DNA of 64,000 nt, taken from positions 124,001-188,000 of the forward strand of contig JBGSJZ010000099.1 of the NCBI GenBank assembly GCA_041741455.1, in the 5' to 3' direction. A program made the translations under genes and the position numbers. The notes below the pieces were generated by a model that saw only the letters and a program-made list of their open reading frames with translations, was not told where the DNA came from and did not search any database. This DNA is from CALESS01 sp041741455 (GTDB lineage: Bacteria; Chloroflexota; Anaerolineae; Anaerolineales; Anaerolineaceae). Below, in pieces: positions 15,627-24,281 of the stretch (positions within the stretch are counted from its first letter, which is position 1; every line of letters begins with the position of its first letter).

Positions 15627-18600
15627 CTAGCGTAGTACAGTTGGAATGAAGGTGAAGAATGAACCTGTTAGTTCATCCGCACCAATATCAAAGTAACGGT
15701 CCATTGGGCGGCCTTCGTTTTTGATATCAAAACGTGGTGCAAACACAAATTGGGAGCCGTGCAGTACAACGTTGATACCGGTATTGACTGCCGGTGAAGT
15801 GGATTGAAGCGTGTAATCACCCATTTGTCCGGCCGGGGCTTCCACAGCAACGATGAACGCGCTGATGAAGGTTGGGGCGCCGCGCCAGGGGTAGACCGCG
15901 ACACTCAAATCGTAAGGCAAGGTTATTAGCGGATCTGCAGCGATGATATTACTGGCATGAGGTGTGTTCCCATCATATTCATTTAGGAACGAGTACAACG
16001 GTTCCAGGACTCCAGTGTAATCTGCTACTCCCAGATCCCACCGATTGATGGGGTTGGGATCACCTTCGATGCCAATCCCGGACACATTACCACCCATTGA
16101 AGAGCCGGCCCGGTTGTCTGAGAAGATGTTGTTGAACAGCAGGGGCTTGCTGAAGATGGGTGAGCCAACTGGTAAAGTAGCCTGTAGTAAGTTACTGTTG
16201 CGAGCGGTGGAGACACCTGCTGGGGCGGGCAGTCCATTGCTGGTAACCGCAGTGGCGGTGGTGATGTTCTTCATAATTGTGTTATTGAAGATGCGAACAT
16301 CTGGAGCATCATTGATGCCGATACCTCCACCTTCGTGCGTTGAGACGTTGTTGACAATGATGTTGTTGAACACGTTGTAGGTGAAATTACCAGCCATCAG
16401 GAAGCGGATACCACCACCATCGTCATTGGAGAGATTGGCCTGGATGAGGTTGTTGTAGATATTGACCGGACCGGCGCCAGGGGAAAGTGTGTTGGCCAGG
16501 GCAGGTAATTCGCCGGCTATCATGATGCCGCCACCCTCATCGTATGACCGATTGAACCAGATCCGGTTATCGTGAATGGAGCCGTTCGGGCTGTAACCGT
16601 AGTGGCTGATACCACCGCCATACTCCGCAGAGAAGTTGGCACACACATCATTGAAGGCGATTTCGTAGTTATCCGATCCGGCGAAGACTGCAACAGCGCC
16701 AGCCAGATTGGTTCCACCATTGGCAATGATGCGGTTATGGTTGATCGTCACGTTTTGGTTGAAGTTGCTGGCAGGAGTGAGGTGAGCTGTGCCCAAGCGA
16801 ACGGCACCACCATACGCACCACCATTGCTTTGCAGCACATTGTTGGTGATCTGCAGATGGCGGGCATAAGCATTGGCGAAGATCCCGCCCCCCTGATTGA
16901 TCGCATTCGGCTGAACATCGATGGGTAAGCCCCAGATTTCGTTCAAGTTGTTGGGGAAGCCCATTTGATCGCCACCTTCAATGGTGAACCCGTCAATCGC
17001 AGCTTTGTAATTTGCTGTGAATTGACCGTCCTGGGCAAGGATGTAGACAACCTGGCCTTCGTAAATCACCTGGTTGCCATCCCAGCCAGCACCTTGCTGG
17101 AGTTCACTGACCAGCGTGCGCCATTGGTTAGCTAACTCGGTATCGCCACCAAAACCTAGCCCACTGATTGTGGAACCAGCTACCAGGGTGGGCGTGGCGT
17201 CTTCGTATACGCCGCCCGGTCCAACGCCTTGCAGCTTGACTGGCGAGTGAATGACGATATTCTCGAAATAAATGCCGTTCGGATTCCAAAGGCCTGGCAG
17301 ACCAGGAAGAACCACAACCAGTGCCTGGGGATCAACAGTAGCGGCTTCTAGAGCATCTTGAATCTTATTAAATTGGTTGGGACCCAGATCACCGGTGGCT
17401 ATATTGGCATTCACTTCAAAGACAGTTGGATTGTATCCAGCACCGAGGATGTGGAAGGTGAGGCCGTTTACCATAGTCTGGCCGTTATCGGCCTTGACCA
17501 TCAATTGATACTGGCCTGCTGTCATTCCTTGAGGAATGTTGACAACAATCTGACGATCGGTCCAGCTGGTGACCGGCAGGATGGTTGTACCGAGGGTTGC
17601 GGTACCTGTGCCCTGAGCCGAACCAAAACCTAGGCCGTTGATTGTGAGAACCCGGTCCACTAGTGCCGCAGTGGCGCTCAAGTAAGGCTTAGGGGAAATT
17701 GCAAAGAGTTGTGGTTGAGTGGGCGCTAGTTTACAGGTCACTGCATTAAATTGGGAACCAGGACCCTGGATGGAAACACCGATTTGAGTGGGTGCAAGGT
17801 CAGCCGGGGTGATCGAGCCTGGGAAGATCTCGAAGGAGGCAGAGATGGTACGGAGCATTGGATTGTAATATCGGTTCGGTCTACCCGGAACTCCAGGGTC
17901 ATTGCCAACAATCCGATAGAGGTTGGAACAAATTCCGGTGGGGGTTGGGCAGTTATAGGTGCCGGTTGAAGGCAATAAAACATCTGCTACACCGTTGGGA
18001 TCTGAGTAAACTGTCCGCACCAGGCGGCCAGCAAAATCATAGACGCCGATTGGTGAAAGTGGAACACCGGCTTTCTCACCGAACATCATATCCTGTGGGT
18101 TCGTGGAGAGAGTCAAATCATCAATGATGTAGAGGAACCAGCGCCCGGGAATCGGAACATCTGTGAACATCGTGAACATAGGGGCGATGGATTTTCGATC
18201 ACTGACAGTAACCAATTTGACATCACATAGCGGTCGTTGCGTGCCCTCGTAGGGGCTGCCGCCAGCATCCAGGAAAGCCTGGTTGGTGACGGTGACGGTG
18301 TGCAGAGCACCCACGCAGGCAGGCGGTGGGATAGCAGGGGTGAAGCTATCACCGTTGAAGACATTGATGTCCTCTTCACGAGTGACTGTGTAAATTGGGT
18401 CGCCAGAATTGTCGACAGTCGATACAACTTCCACCAAGTAATCACCGGTGGGGAGGGTAACTTCGCTGCCGCCGACATAAACATCATTCTCCCAAGCGCC
18501 ACCCACGAACATAGTACCAAAACCGTAATTTCCATCCACGGCGGCATACTCTTCACCGAATTGGAGACCAGTCTGTGGAGATTCCAGGCATTCTTTTCCG

Positions 18601-20699
18601 GAGCCATTGAGGGGCAGGAAGAACATTTGGATGACATTGCCGTCTGCATCCCGAGTGGTGCAATTGGCCGGGCGGGCCCAGGTTTCAGTGATCGTCCAGT
18701 TGAGGAGGTCACCTTTCTGGTATGAACCATCCGGTGCGAGGACGAAGCTACCATCCGGATTTTTAACTGAGGCATACAAGTTAACTCGCATACCGGGGAT
18801 GCCAGGGTTGACACCTTCAACAGCCGCATACTGGGCATCTAATTCATTGCGAACAACATCATAGACCACTGAGCCAACGATGCCGCCGTTGGTTCCAGGG
18901 GCGTAGGGTTTTACACCCCAATCCAAACGGCCAGATTGACCGATAATTGGTAGGGCATTAACGTCTACACCTGCGCCAAGAATGGTGGTCTCGGTCGTTT
19001 GATTGGTGGCTTGAAAGGTTACACCTGTGGTGTAATACAGGTCAGAGTAGGCTTCAATGACTGCCCATTGAGTTAATGGGTAGACATTTTCGAGCATGTA
19101 GTGGCCGTTGGGATCAGAGGTCGCACCAACAGCTCCGCGGTCCATAAGGGTATTCTCACGGCGTTTCACAACGACAGCGATGTCGGATACCCCTTGCTCA
19201 CCGGGATCCTGGCGTCCATTTTCGTTGGCATCCAGAAAAATGGTGCCGGAGATTTTAGCGAACCAGGAGGTCAAGAACAAATTACCCATATCAGTGATTT
19301 GACCGTTGGAAACAGTAACCTGTTTCCAGTCAACTATGTGGAAGACGTTATCATCCCACCAGGTGAGTGAGTAATTGCCATCCGGCACATTGTCGATGCG
19401 GAAGTATCCATTGGCGTCGGCAGGTGCGACATAATTTGCCTGATCTTCATCCTGGAGGTCGTTCAGCGCAACCCAGCCATTGGAGATCGGTCCAACAATT
19501 TTTGCACCAGAAAGACCGCCCCAGATACCACCCTGGTATGGAAGGCCGCCAACCAATGGGTAGAACATTTCAACTTCAACGATATGACCTTCTACACCAC
19601 CTGTTTCTGTACCATTGTAATTATCCAACTGTTCGATGAACCCAAAAATGGTCCAGGGGAAAGGTTCAGCAGCCTGCAGGAATTCATTGTCCAGGCCTGA
19701 ATAACCTTCCTGCACCCAGGTGTCCCAATCCACGTTGCCTTCAAGAGTGGTGGTCTGGATCCAACCAGTTTGACCATCCGGTGGAACAACTGATACGGCA
19801 TAGCGGTTCGGACCGACATTGGGGATCAGGAGATCGCCATTTGCATCCGAAAAACAACCGATGCTAGGTGGATAGTTTAGATCAATGATCGGAGCGCCAT
19901 CTACATCAAAGATGAGATTGCCGTCAATATCCCTTTCATAAATGGTGCAAAGAGGATTACCAAAAACATCCACTGAGATCTGCCCACCCGTATCAGCGAT
20001 TAAACCGCGAAAGCCTTCGAGACCTACTTCGGCGGGGATGTCAGGTTGTCCATTGGTTAGTTTATTATCGTGGAAGACTTTAACGCGAATATTGCCAGCT
20101 GGCAGCGGCAATGGTTGGAGCTCTACGATTACTTCAGCAGAAGTCGGAGCGGGGTTCGCATCGTCATAAGTCACTTCCATCGGGAGAGTAAACTGGACGC
20201 CATCCAATTTATACCCATCTGCTAAAACGGAAATCAGATAAGTTCCATTCGGCAGAGTAATGGGGGTGCTTGTATTCAAATCCAAATCTGATCCCTGTTC
20301 AACGACCGGAGCAAATCCAGGTTGAGAAACAATTGAAGGCCAAGTACAAAGATCTGGGTAATTTGGATTGGGGTTACCCAGAGCATCCTCAGGATAACAA
20401 TTGGGGTTTCGCTCCTCAAAAGGGTTACCGGAATTATCAAGATTGATCAGGTATTTATAAGAAAGTACTGGATCTCCTTGAATAACACCAATATTGCCGA
20501 AGGCGCGGGGTTCAGTGCGAGCGCTAATTACTTTTAATGTCAAAGTATTTAGGCTCACAACGACTGGAGCAGCTAGTGGAGCTGCCTGGGCGGGTGCCGG
20601 GGCTGGCAGAATGGATGCCATCATCACCAGCAGCAAAACAATCCGCAAGAACAATGCGGGGGAAGGGTGTTGCTTGGGCGTTGGATACGCGTTAGACAT
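15627..20699 (-). CDS. giant secreted SdrD-B / TIG / beta-helix surface protein
   Basis: 1690 residues. A signal peptide (hydrophobic core ~17-33, ending A-Q-A-A-P) is followed by several SdrD-B/Cna-B-like domains between ~200 and ~900; the clearest is I-S-G-T-I-F-L-D-A-N-E-N-G-R-Q-D-P-G-E-Q at ~485, with its calcium-type acidic loop. An IPT/TIG domain lies at ~1000-1085 (L-T-I-N-G-L-G-F-G). Residues ~1085-1570 form a right-handed beta-helix with repeated N-N-x-I and G-G-G-I motifs (pectate-lyase-like fold). The protein ends F-F-T-F-I-P-T-V-L-R. No catalytic motif is evident; an adhesive or sheath protein is likely. The start has a full AAGGAGG 9 bases upstream. It is the first gene of the secreted operon running to 8380. 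Confidence 0.87.
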   Translation of the reverse strand: MSNAYPTPKQHPSPALFLRIVLLLVMMASILPAPAPAQAAPLAAPVVVSLNTLTLKVISARTEPRAFGNIGVIQGDPVLSYKYLINLDNSGNPFEERNPNCYPEDALGNPNPNYPDLCTWPSIVSQPGFAPVVEQGSDLDLNTSTPITLPNGTYLISVLADGYKLDGVQFTLPMEVTYDDANPAPTSAEVIVELQPLPLPAGNIRVKVFHDNKLTNGQPDIPAEVGLEGFRGLIADTGGQISVDVFGNPLCTIYERDIDGNLIFDVDGAPIIDLNYPPSIGCFSDANGDLLIPNVGPNRYAVSVVPPDGQTGWIQTTTLEGNVDWDTWVQEGYSGLDNEFLQAAEPFPWTIFGFIEQLDNYNGTETGGVEGHIVEVEMFYPLVGGLPYQGGIWGGLSGAKIVGPISNGWVALNDLQDEDQANYVAPADANGYFRIDNVPDGNYSLTWWDDNVFHIVDWKQVTVSNGQITDMGNLFLTSWFAKISGTIFLDANENGRQDPGEQGVSDIAVVVKRRENTLMDRGAVGATSDPNGHYMLENVYPLTQWAVIEAYSDLYYTTGVTFQATNQTTETTILGAGVDVNALPIIGQSGRLDWGVKPYAPGTNGGIVGSVVYDVVRNELDAQYAAVEGVNPGIPGMRVNLYASVKNPDGSFVLAPDGSYQKGDLLNWTITETWARPANCTTRDADGNVIQMFFLPLNGSGKECLESPQTGLQFGEEYAAVDGNYGFGTMFVGGAWENDVYVGGSEVTLPTGDYLVEVVSTVDNSGDPIYTVTREEDINVFNGDSFTPAIPPPACVGALHTVTVTNQAFLDAGGSPYEGTQRPLCDVKLVTVSDRKSIAPMFTMFTDVPIPGRWFLYIIDDLTLSTNPQDMMFGEKAGVPLSPIGVYDFAGRLVRTVYSDPNGVADVLLPSTGTYNCPTPTGICSNLYRIVGNDPGVPGRPNRYYNPMLRTISASFEIFPGSITPADLAPTQIGVSIQGPGSQFNAVTCKLAPTQPQLFAISPKPYLSATAALVDRVLTINGLGFGSAQGTGTATLGTTILPVTSWTDRQIVVNIPQGMTAGQYQLMVKADNGQTMVNGLTFHILGAGYNPTVFEVNANIATGDLGPNQFNKIQDALEAATVDPQALVVVLPGLPGLWNPNGIYFENIVIHSPVKLQGVGPGGVYEDATPTLVAGSTISGLGFGGDTELANQWRTLVSELQQGAGWDGNQVIYEGQVVYILAQDGQFTANYKAAIDGFTIEGGDQMGFPNNLNEIWGLPIDVQPNAINQGGGIFANAYARHLQITNNVLQSNGGAYGGAVRLGTAHLTPASNFNQNVTINHNRIIANGGTNLAGAVAVFAGSDNYEIAFNDVCANFSAEYGGGISHYGYSPNGSIHDNRIWFNRSYDEGGGIMIAGELPALANTLSPGAGPVNIYNNLIQANLSNDDGGGIRFLMAGNFTYNVFNNIIVNNVSTHEGGGIGINDAPDVRIFNNTIMKNITTATAVTSNGLPAPAGVSTARNSNLLQATLPVGSPIFSKPLLFNNIFSDNRAGSSMGGNVSGIGIEGDPNPINRWDLGVADYTGVLEPLYSFLNEYDGNTPHASNIIAADPLITLPYDLSVAVYPWRGAPTFISAFIVAVEAPAGQMGDYTLQSTSPAVNTGINVVLHGSQFVFAPRFDIKNEGRPMDRYFDIGADELTGSFFTFIPTVLR

Positions 20700-20837
20700 C
20701 TGGTATTACCTCCTTCGGGTTTTTAACCTACTCAGTAAAAGAGGAGCTGAAAGTATTAAATTGTTGGAAACGTACTATTTGCATTTCTTGCGTCCCCCCA
20801 CCAGGGAGAGGCAGAAGCTATGCCATGTCTGTAATTA

Positions 20838-20882
20838 TGATAACAATTATCAAATATATCTCCTATCACCCTCCATCACCCG
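20838..20882 (-). promoter_or_regulatory. candidate control region of the secreted operon: palindrome and tandem repeats
   Basis: A perfect inverted repeat TGATAA-TTG-TTATCA (minus-strand reading) lies at 20838-20852. Fifteen bases further from the operon, the heptamer ATCACCC occurs twice, at 20865-20871 and 20875-20881, ten bases apart (about one helical turn), as response regulators often bind. A CATAAT -10 candidate overlaps the palindrome. The first gene starts at 20699, so the leader would be over 100 bases. No strong -35 was found. Confidence 0.45.
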
Positions 20883-20900
20883 ATAAGGACTATTTAAAGA

Positions 20901-20932
20901 CCATTCCCCGACTAGATCAAATCGGGGAATGG
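20901..20932 (-). terminator. terminator hairpin after the NarL-type kinase gene
   Basis: An 11-bp perfect stem (20901-20911 with 20922-20932) with a 10-base loop. On the minus strand TCTTTAAATAG follows. It separates the kinase gene (stop at 20964) from the promoter region of the secreted operon. Confidence 0.7.
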
Positions 20933-20963
20933 TTTTGAATAAAAAACATATAAAGGAGGAATT

Positions 20964-22322
20964 TTATGGTGGAGTATGTGAAACCGGTAAAATTAATGTA
21001 ATGTCGGTACCATTGCCTGGTGAGGACTCAAGGATGAATCGAGCAGAAATATCCTGAGCGCGTTCTTGCATAATTACCAGACCATAATGATCGGGTAAAG
21101 GAATAGCGGTTGGGGTGAAGCCAATACCGTTGTCTTTCAAAGTTAGTTTGCAGGTGGTCTCCCCCCAATCAATGTTTAATTCCACCTGGCAGGCATGAGC
21201 ATGTTTCTCAATGTTATTGAGGGCTTCCCGAAAGATGTATAGAAGTTGGCGTTTCACCAGGGGTGGGAGTTGATGGGAACGACCGGTTTCCTTTAATGTG
21301 AAAGCAAATCCAGCGCGTTGGGCCTGAATCGACGCTTGGGTTGAAAGGGCGGTTGTCAGATCTAGAGCGCTATTCGGGTGCAGTTCTGCAAGTAATCCAC
21401 GAACTTGTTGGTAAGCTTCTTCCGTAACTCCTTGTACTCGATCCAATTCCTGGGAAATTTCCGGGAACCGGCGAGCTGGAAAATCATGTCGGATTTGTTC
21501 CATTTTAAGTCGAATGAATCCAATCGATTGTCCGAGGGTATCGTGTAGATTCTGAGAGATGTGATTTAATTCCTCTTCATATCGAAGGTTGATTGAGTTT
21601 AACTGGAGCATTAGCTGCATTTGTAGAATTTTTTGAATTACGATGGATGAGATACGTTTGAGAAATAAAATTTCAGTGGGTCGATAAGACCGATCAGATG
21701 GCAAATCAAGGACAATGACGCCGATGAGGTGATTATCCGAACACAACGGCAAGCAATACCGATGTTTGGAGTCATGCGCTGATCCATCTAGTTCGATAAT
21801 AGAATTGGGGAGTTGATCTGGGGGCAGATTATCGCACAAATATGGCAGGGAGGAGCAAGTGGTTCCCAATAATTGATGGGCCATTTGATCAAATTTTAAT
21901 CCGTTGGATGGATCGTTCTGCATGAAAAGCAGAATAATTTCGGCTTGGGTTGGAGGGAATTGTGTTTCCAAGAAAGTTACAATACTCTGACAAAACTCAT
22001 TCTCTTCCATTTTTGTGGATAGGAGATGCAGTAATTTATTTTCTATCTGCGCTTCATTTTGATGTAGTTTCTGGAAGGAAAGGATGTTATCAAGAAACCT
22101 GATGGAAACCAGGAAAATAATTGGGACAATAAAACCAAGTAAAATCAGTTCAAACAGGACGATTGGCTTCAAAGAACCAGGAAAGCCCTGGGAAAAATGT
22201 TCCACTGATTCTAAAATAAAAATAAGAAAGATATATCCAATCGCGATCGGCATGCGAAATCGAATAATGAAATTGATCCAAGCCTCCTGTTTACTCCCAG
22301 AAAGTATTATTTGAGCACGCAT
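20964..22322 (-). CDS. sensor histidine kinase, NarL/LiaS type (HisKA_3)
   Basis: 452 residues. Two membrane segments (~22-42 and ~55-78) with almost no external loop are followed by a GAF-like region (~95-235), a coiled dimerisation helix, and the HisKA_3 box I-S-Q-N-L-H-D-T-L-G-Q-S (His is the phosphorylation site). The ATPase shows R-E-A-L-N-N-I-E-K-H-A, D-N-G-I-G-F and Y-G-L-V-I-M-Q-E-R-A. Such kinases normally pair with a LuxR/NarL-type response regulator; none is adjacent here. The ribosome binding site is weak (AGGATGG), and a TATAAT -10 lies at 22348-22343. It sits immediately upstream of the secreted operon on the same strand, beyond a terminator, and is a candidate for controlling it. 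Confidence 0.87.
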   Translation of the reverse strand: MRAQIILSGSKQEAWINFIIRFRMPIAIGYIFLIFILESVEHFSQGFPGSLKPIVLFELILLGFIVPIIFLVSIRFLDNILSFQKLHQNEAQIENKLLHLLSTKMEENEFCQSIVTFLETQFPPTQAEIILLFMQNDPSNGLKFDQMAHQLLGTTCSSLPYLCDNLPPDQLPNSIIELDGSAHDSKHRYCLPLCSDNHLIGVIVLDLPSDRSYRPTEILFLKRISSIVIQKILQMQLMLQLNSINLRYEEELNHISQNLHDTLGQSIGFIRLKMEQIRHDFPARRFPEISQELDRVQGVTEEAYQQVRGLLAELHPNSALDLTTALSTQASIQAQRAGFAFTLKETGRSHQLPPLVKRQLLYIFREALNNIEKHAHACQVELNIDWGETTCKLTLKDNGIGFTPTAIPLPDHYGLVIMQERAQDISARFILESSPGNGTDITLILPVSHTPP

Positions 22323-22342
22323 AAAACCATCCTGTTGGTTTC

Positions 22343-22348
22343 ATTATA
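22343..22348 (-). promoter_or_regulatory. -10 element of the kinase gene
   Basis: TATAAT on the minus strand, about 20 bases before the ATG at 22322. The expected -35 zone falls inside the hairpin at 22352-22401 and is weak. Confidence 0.5.
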
Positions 22349-22351
22349 CAA

Positions 22352-22401
22352 CCAATCAGACGGAGATTGTCTCGATGGATCGAGAGACTCCGCCTGATTG
22401 G
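22352..22401 (-). terminator. long hairpin after the CBS-domain gene
   Basis: A 14-bp outer stem with one mismatch (22352-22365 with 22388-22401) and a 6-bp inner stem (22370-22375 with 22380-22385). No T-run follows on the minus strand. It probably ends or protects the CBS mRNA and lies over the promoter of the next gene. Confidence 0.55.
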
Positions 22402-22437
22402 AAAAATTGTAAATGAAGGACAGAAGAAAATTAGAGG

Positions 22438-22884
22438 TTAATGTCCGTAGCCTCGACCCTCGATATAATCTTCTAGGTTGGAAATCCGGGATTCTGCATC
22501 CGCCAGCAGGGTTTTTACAACATCCCCGATGGAAATCATGCCGATGACATGATCTTCCTCCACAACTGGGAGATGCCGGATGTGTTCTTTTATCATCAGC
22601 TTCATGCAATCCTGGATCGTTTGTTCAGCCCTGATAGTAAAGACTTCTTCGGTCATATAATCTTTGACTTCGGTATGAATCAAGCATGTTTCGAATTTAG
22701 CAATCGCACGCGCAAAGTCGCGCTCGGAAATGATGCCAACCATTTTTTCTCCGTCCATTACAAACAAGGCACCAATATCTTTCTCAGCCAAAAGCTTCAA
22801 GGTTTCCAACATTGTGGATGTAGGACTAACCGCCCATACTTCTTGACCTTTGGCGGCTAACAAATCGCGAACGGTGGTTTGCAT
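22438..22884 (-). CDS. CBS-domain pair protein
   Basis: 148 residues consisting almost entirely of two CBS domains. The first is D-I-G-A-L-F-V-M-D-G-E-K-M-V-G-I-I-S-E-R-D at ~40-60. The second is H-I-R-H-L-P-V-V-E-E-D-H-V-I-G-M-I-S at ~105-122. Such pairs bind adenine nucleotides (AMP, ATP, SAM or NAD) and act as energy sensors. The start at 22884 is chosen for AAGGAG seven bases upstream; the open frame extends 48 codons further without supporting signals. It is a single gene. The partner protein, if any, is not evident from the context. Confidence 0.88.
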   Translation of the reverse strand: MQTTVRDLLAAKGQEVWAVSPTSTMLETLKLLAEKDIGALFVMDGEKMVGIISERDFARAIAKFETCLIHTEVKDYMTEEVFTIRAEQTIQDCMKLMIKEHIRHLPVVEEDHVIGMISIGDVVKTLLADAESRISNLEDYIEGRGYGH

Positions 22885-23022
22885 TGGGTCTCTCCTTATT
22901 CTTGAGATTGAATTGTATACATGGTTGGTGTGAAGTAAAAATTGATCAACTGTAAATACTATTATAGGGAAGCTGGGAGGAATTTCAAGACTTTTTTCCC
23001 AATTGAATTTCCCCTTTTTTGC

Positions 23023-23056
23023 TTGCAAATTTATTGACTCACGCTATAATTAGCGT
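23023..23056 (+). promoter_or_regulatory. promoter of the MalK-type ATPase gene with a palindrome over the -10
   Basis: TTGCAA (23023-23028), a 16-base spacer and TATAAT (23045-23050). The -10 lies inside an inverted repeat, ACGCTA-TAAT-TAGCGT (23041-23056). A repressor bound there would exclude RNA polymerase. Transcription is predicted to start near 23057; GAAAGGAG at 23071-23078 is the ribosome binding site. Confidence 0.65.
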
Positions 23057-23085
23057 AACTATATGTTTCAGAAAGGAGTTTTGAG

Positions 23086-24198
23086 ATGGCCAGTGTAACT
23101 TTTAAGCATGTCTGGAAACGATTTGGTGATTTTGTGGCGTTGAATGATCTCAATATTGAGATCGCAGACAAGGAATTCCTTGTGCTGGTTGGTCCCTCAG
23201 GTTGTGGCAAGACGACTGCCTTGCGCTGCCTGGCTGGTTTGGAAGAGATTTCCGATGGAAGTGTTTTAATTGGGGATCAGGTTGTGAATGATGTCGCTCC
23301 GAAGGATCGCGATATTGCGATGGTGTTCCAATCCTACGCTTTGTATCCACACATGACCGTTTATGACAACATGGCTTTTGGTCTCAAACTCCGCAAACTT
23401 CCGAAAGAAGAGATCAAACGCCGGGTTGGAGAAGCGGCTGACATCCTTGGAATTGGTCATTTACTTCTCCGCAAACCACGTGAGCTTTCCGGTGGTCAGC
23501 GACAACGTGTGGCAGTAGGCCGGGCGATCGTGCGAGAGCCAAAAGTCTTTCTGTTTGATGAACCGCTCTCGAACTTGGATGCGAAATTACGCGTGCAAAC
23601 CCGCGCTGAGATTAGCAAGTTGCATCACAACCTGCAGACCACTTTTATTTATGTAACCCATGACCAGACCGAAGCTATGACCATGGCTACCCGGATTGCG
23701 GTCATGAACAAAGGTATTTTGCAGCAATTGGATAGCCCCCAGCAATTGTATGATCGACCCAACAACTTGTTTGTTGCGGGTTTCATTGGATCACCTGCCA
23801 TGAACTTCTTCCCAAGCCATATCCGCAAAGGTGATGGCAAACTATTTATTGAAGCTGAAGGATTCAAGGTCGAAATTCCAGAACAGCGAACCAAGGTCTA
23901 TCAAGGTTTGGTCGATCACGAAGTTATTTTTGGCATTCGCCCAGAGGATATTTTCAACCCGGTATTTGCACCACCTGGAATTTCCGCAGCCCCGGTCGAC
24001 GCCAAAGTGGATGTAACTGAGCTCATGGGTAATGAAATCTTCCTGTACCTGGTGTCTGGGAATACCAGCTTTGTGGCTCGGGTCGATCCACGCACGCGCT
24101 TTACCATTGGTGAAAAGGTCCAGCTAGTCTTTAATATGGAAAACTTCCACATCTTTGATGCATCTGTGGATAAAGAGAATCCAACCGCAGTGCGCTAG
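23086..24198 (+). CDS. ABC transporter ATP-binding protein, MalK/UgpC/MsmX type
   Basis: 370 residues, the size of sugar-importer (CUT1) ATPases. Walker A is G-P-S-G-C-G-K-T-T, the Q-loop F-Q-S-Y-A-L-Y-P-H-M-T, the signature L-S-G-G-Q-R-Q-R-V, Walker B F-L-F-D-E-P-L-S-N-L-D, and the H-loop T-H-D-Q-T-E-A-M-T. A C-terminal TOBE/regulatory region of ~130 residues follows (F-I-G-S-P-A-M-N-F-F). No permease or binding-protein gene is nearby, so it probably acts as a shared ATPase for several distant sugar importers, as MsmX does in Bacillus. A strong promoter and ribosome binding site are present, and it is monocistronic (hairpin at 24228-24257). Confidence 0.93.
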   Translation: MASVTFKHVWKRFGDFVALNDLNIEIADKEFLVLVGPSGCGKTTALRCLAGLEEISDGSVLIGDQVVNDVAPKDRDIAMVFQSYALYPHMTVYDNMAFGLKLRKLPKEEIKRRVGEAADILGIGHLLLRKPRELSGGQRQRVAVGRAIVREPKVFLFDEPLSNLDAKLRVQTRAEISKLHHNLQTTFIYVTHDQTEAMTMATRIAVMNKGILQQLDSPQQLYDRPNNLFVAGFIGSPAMNFFPSHIRKGDGKLFIEAEGFKVEIPEQRTKVYQGLVDHEVIFGIRPEDIFNPVFAPPGISAAPVDAKVDVTELMGNEIFLYLVSGNTSFVARVDPRTRFTIGEKVQLVFNMENFHIFDASVDKENPTAVR

Positions 24199-24227
24199 TT
24201 TTCTAAGATCCCATGTAATGAAAAACC

Positions 24228-24257
24228 TTGTAGCGCAAGATTTATCTTGCGCTACAA
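24228..24257 (+). terminator. terminator hairpin between the ABC ATPase and gpmA
   Basis: A 13-bp perfect stem around a TTTA loop (TTGTAGCGCAAGA paired with TCTTGCGCTACAA), followed by ATTTG. The T tract is short. Confidence 0.7.
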
Positions 24258-24281
24258 ATTTGTAAATAACAGGAGAAAAAA

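Noticed and set aside
18113..18838. Minus-strand open frame of 241 codons overlapping the giant surface protein in another frame
   Set aside because: No start signal; the surface-protein frame has signal peptide, domains and continuous coding.
24228..24257. The TTGTAGCGCAAGA palindrome as a dispersed repeat (REP-like) element
   Set aside because: Only one copy was noticed in the window; position after a stop codon fits a terminator better.
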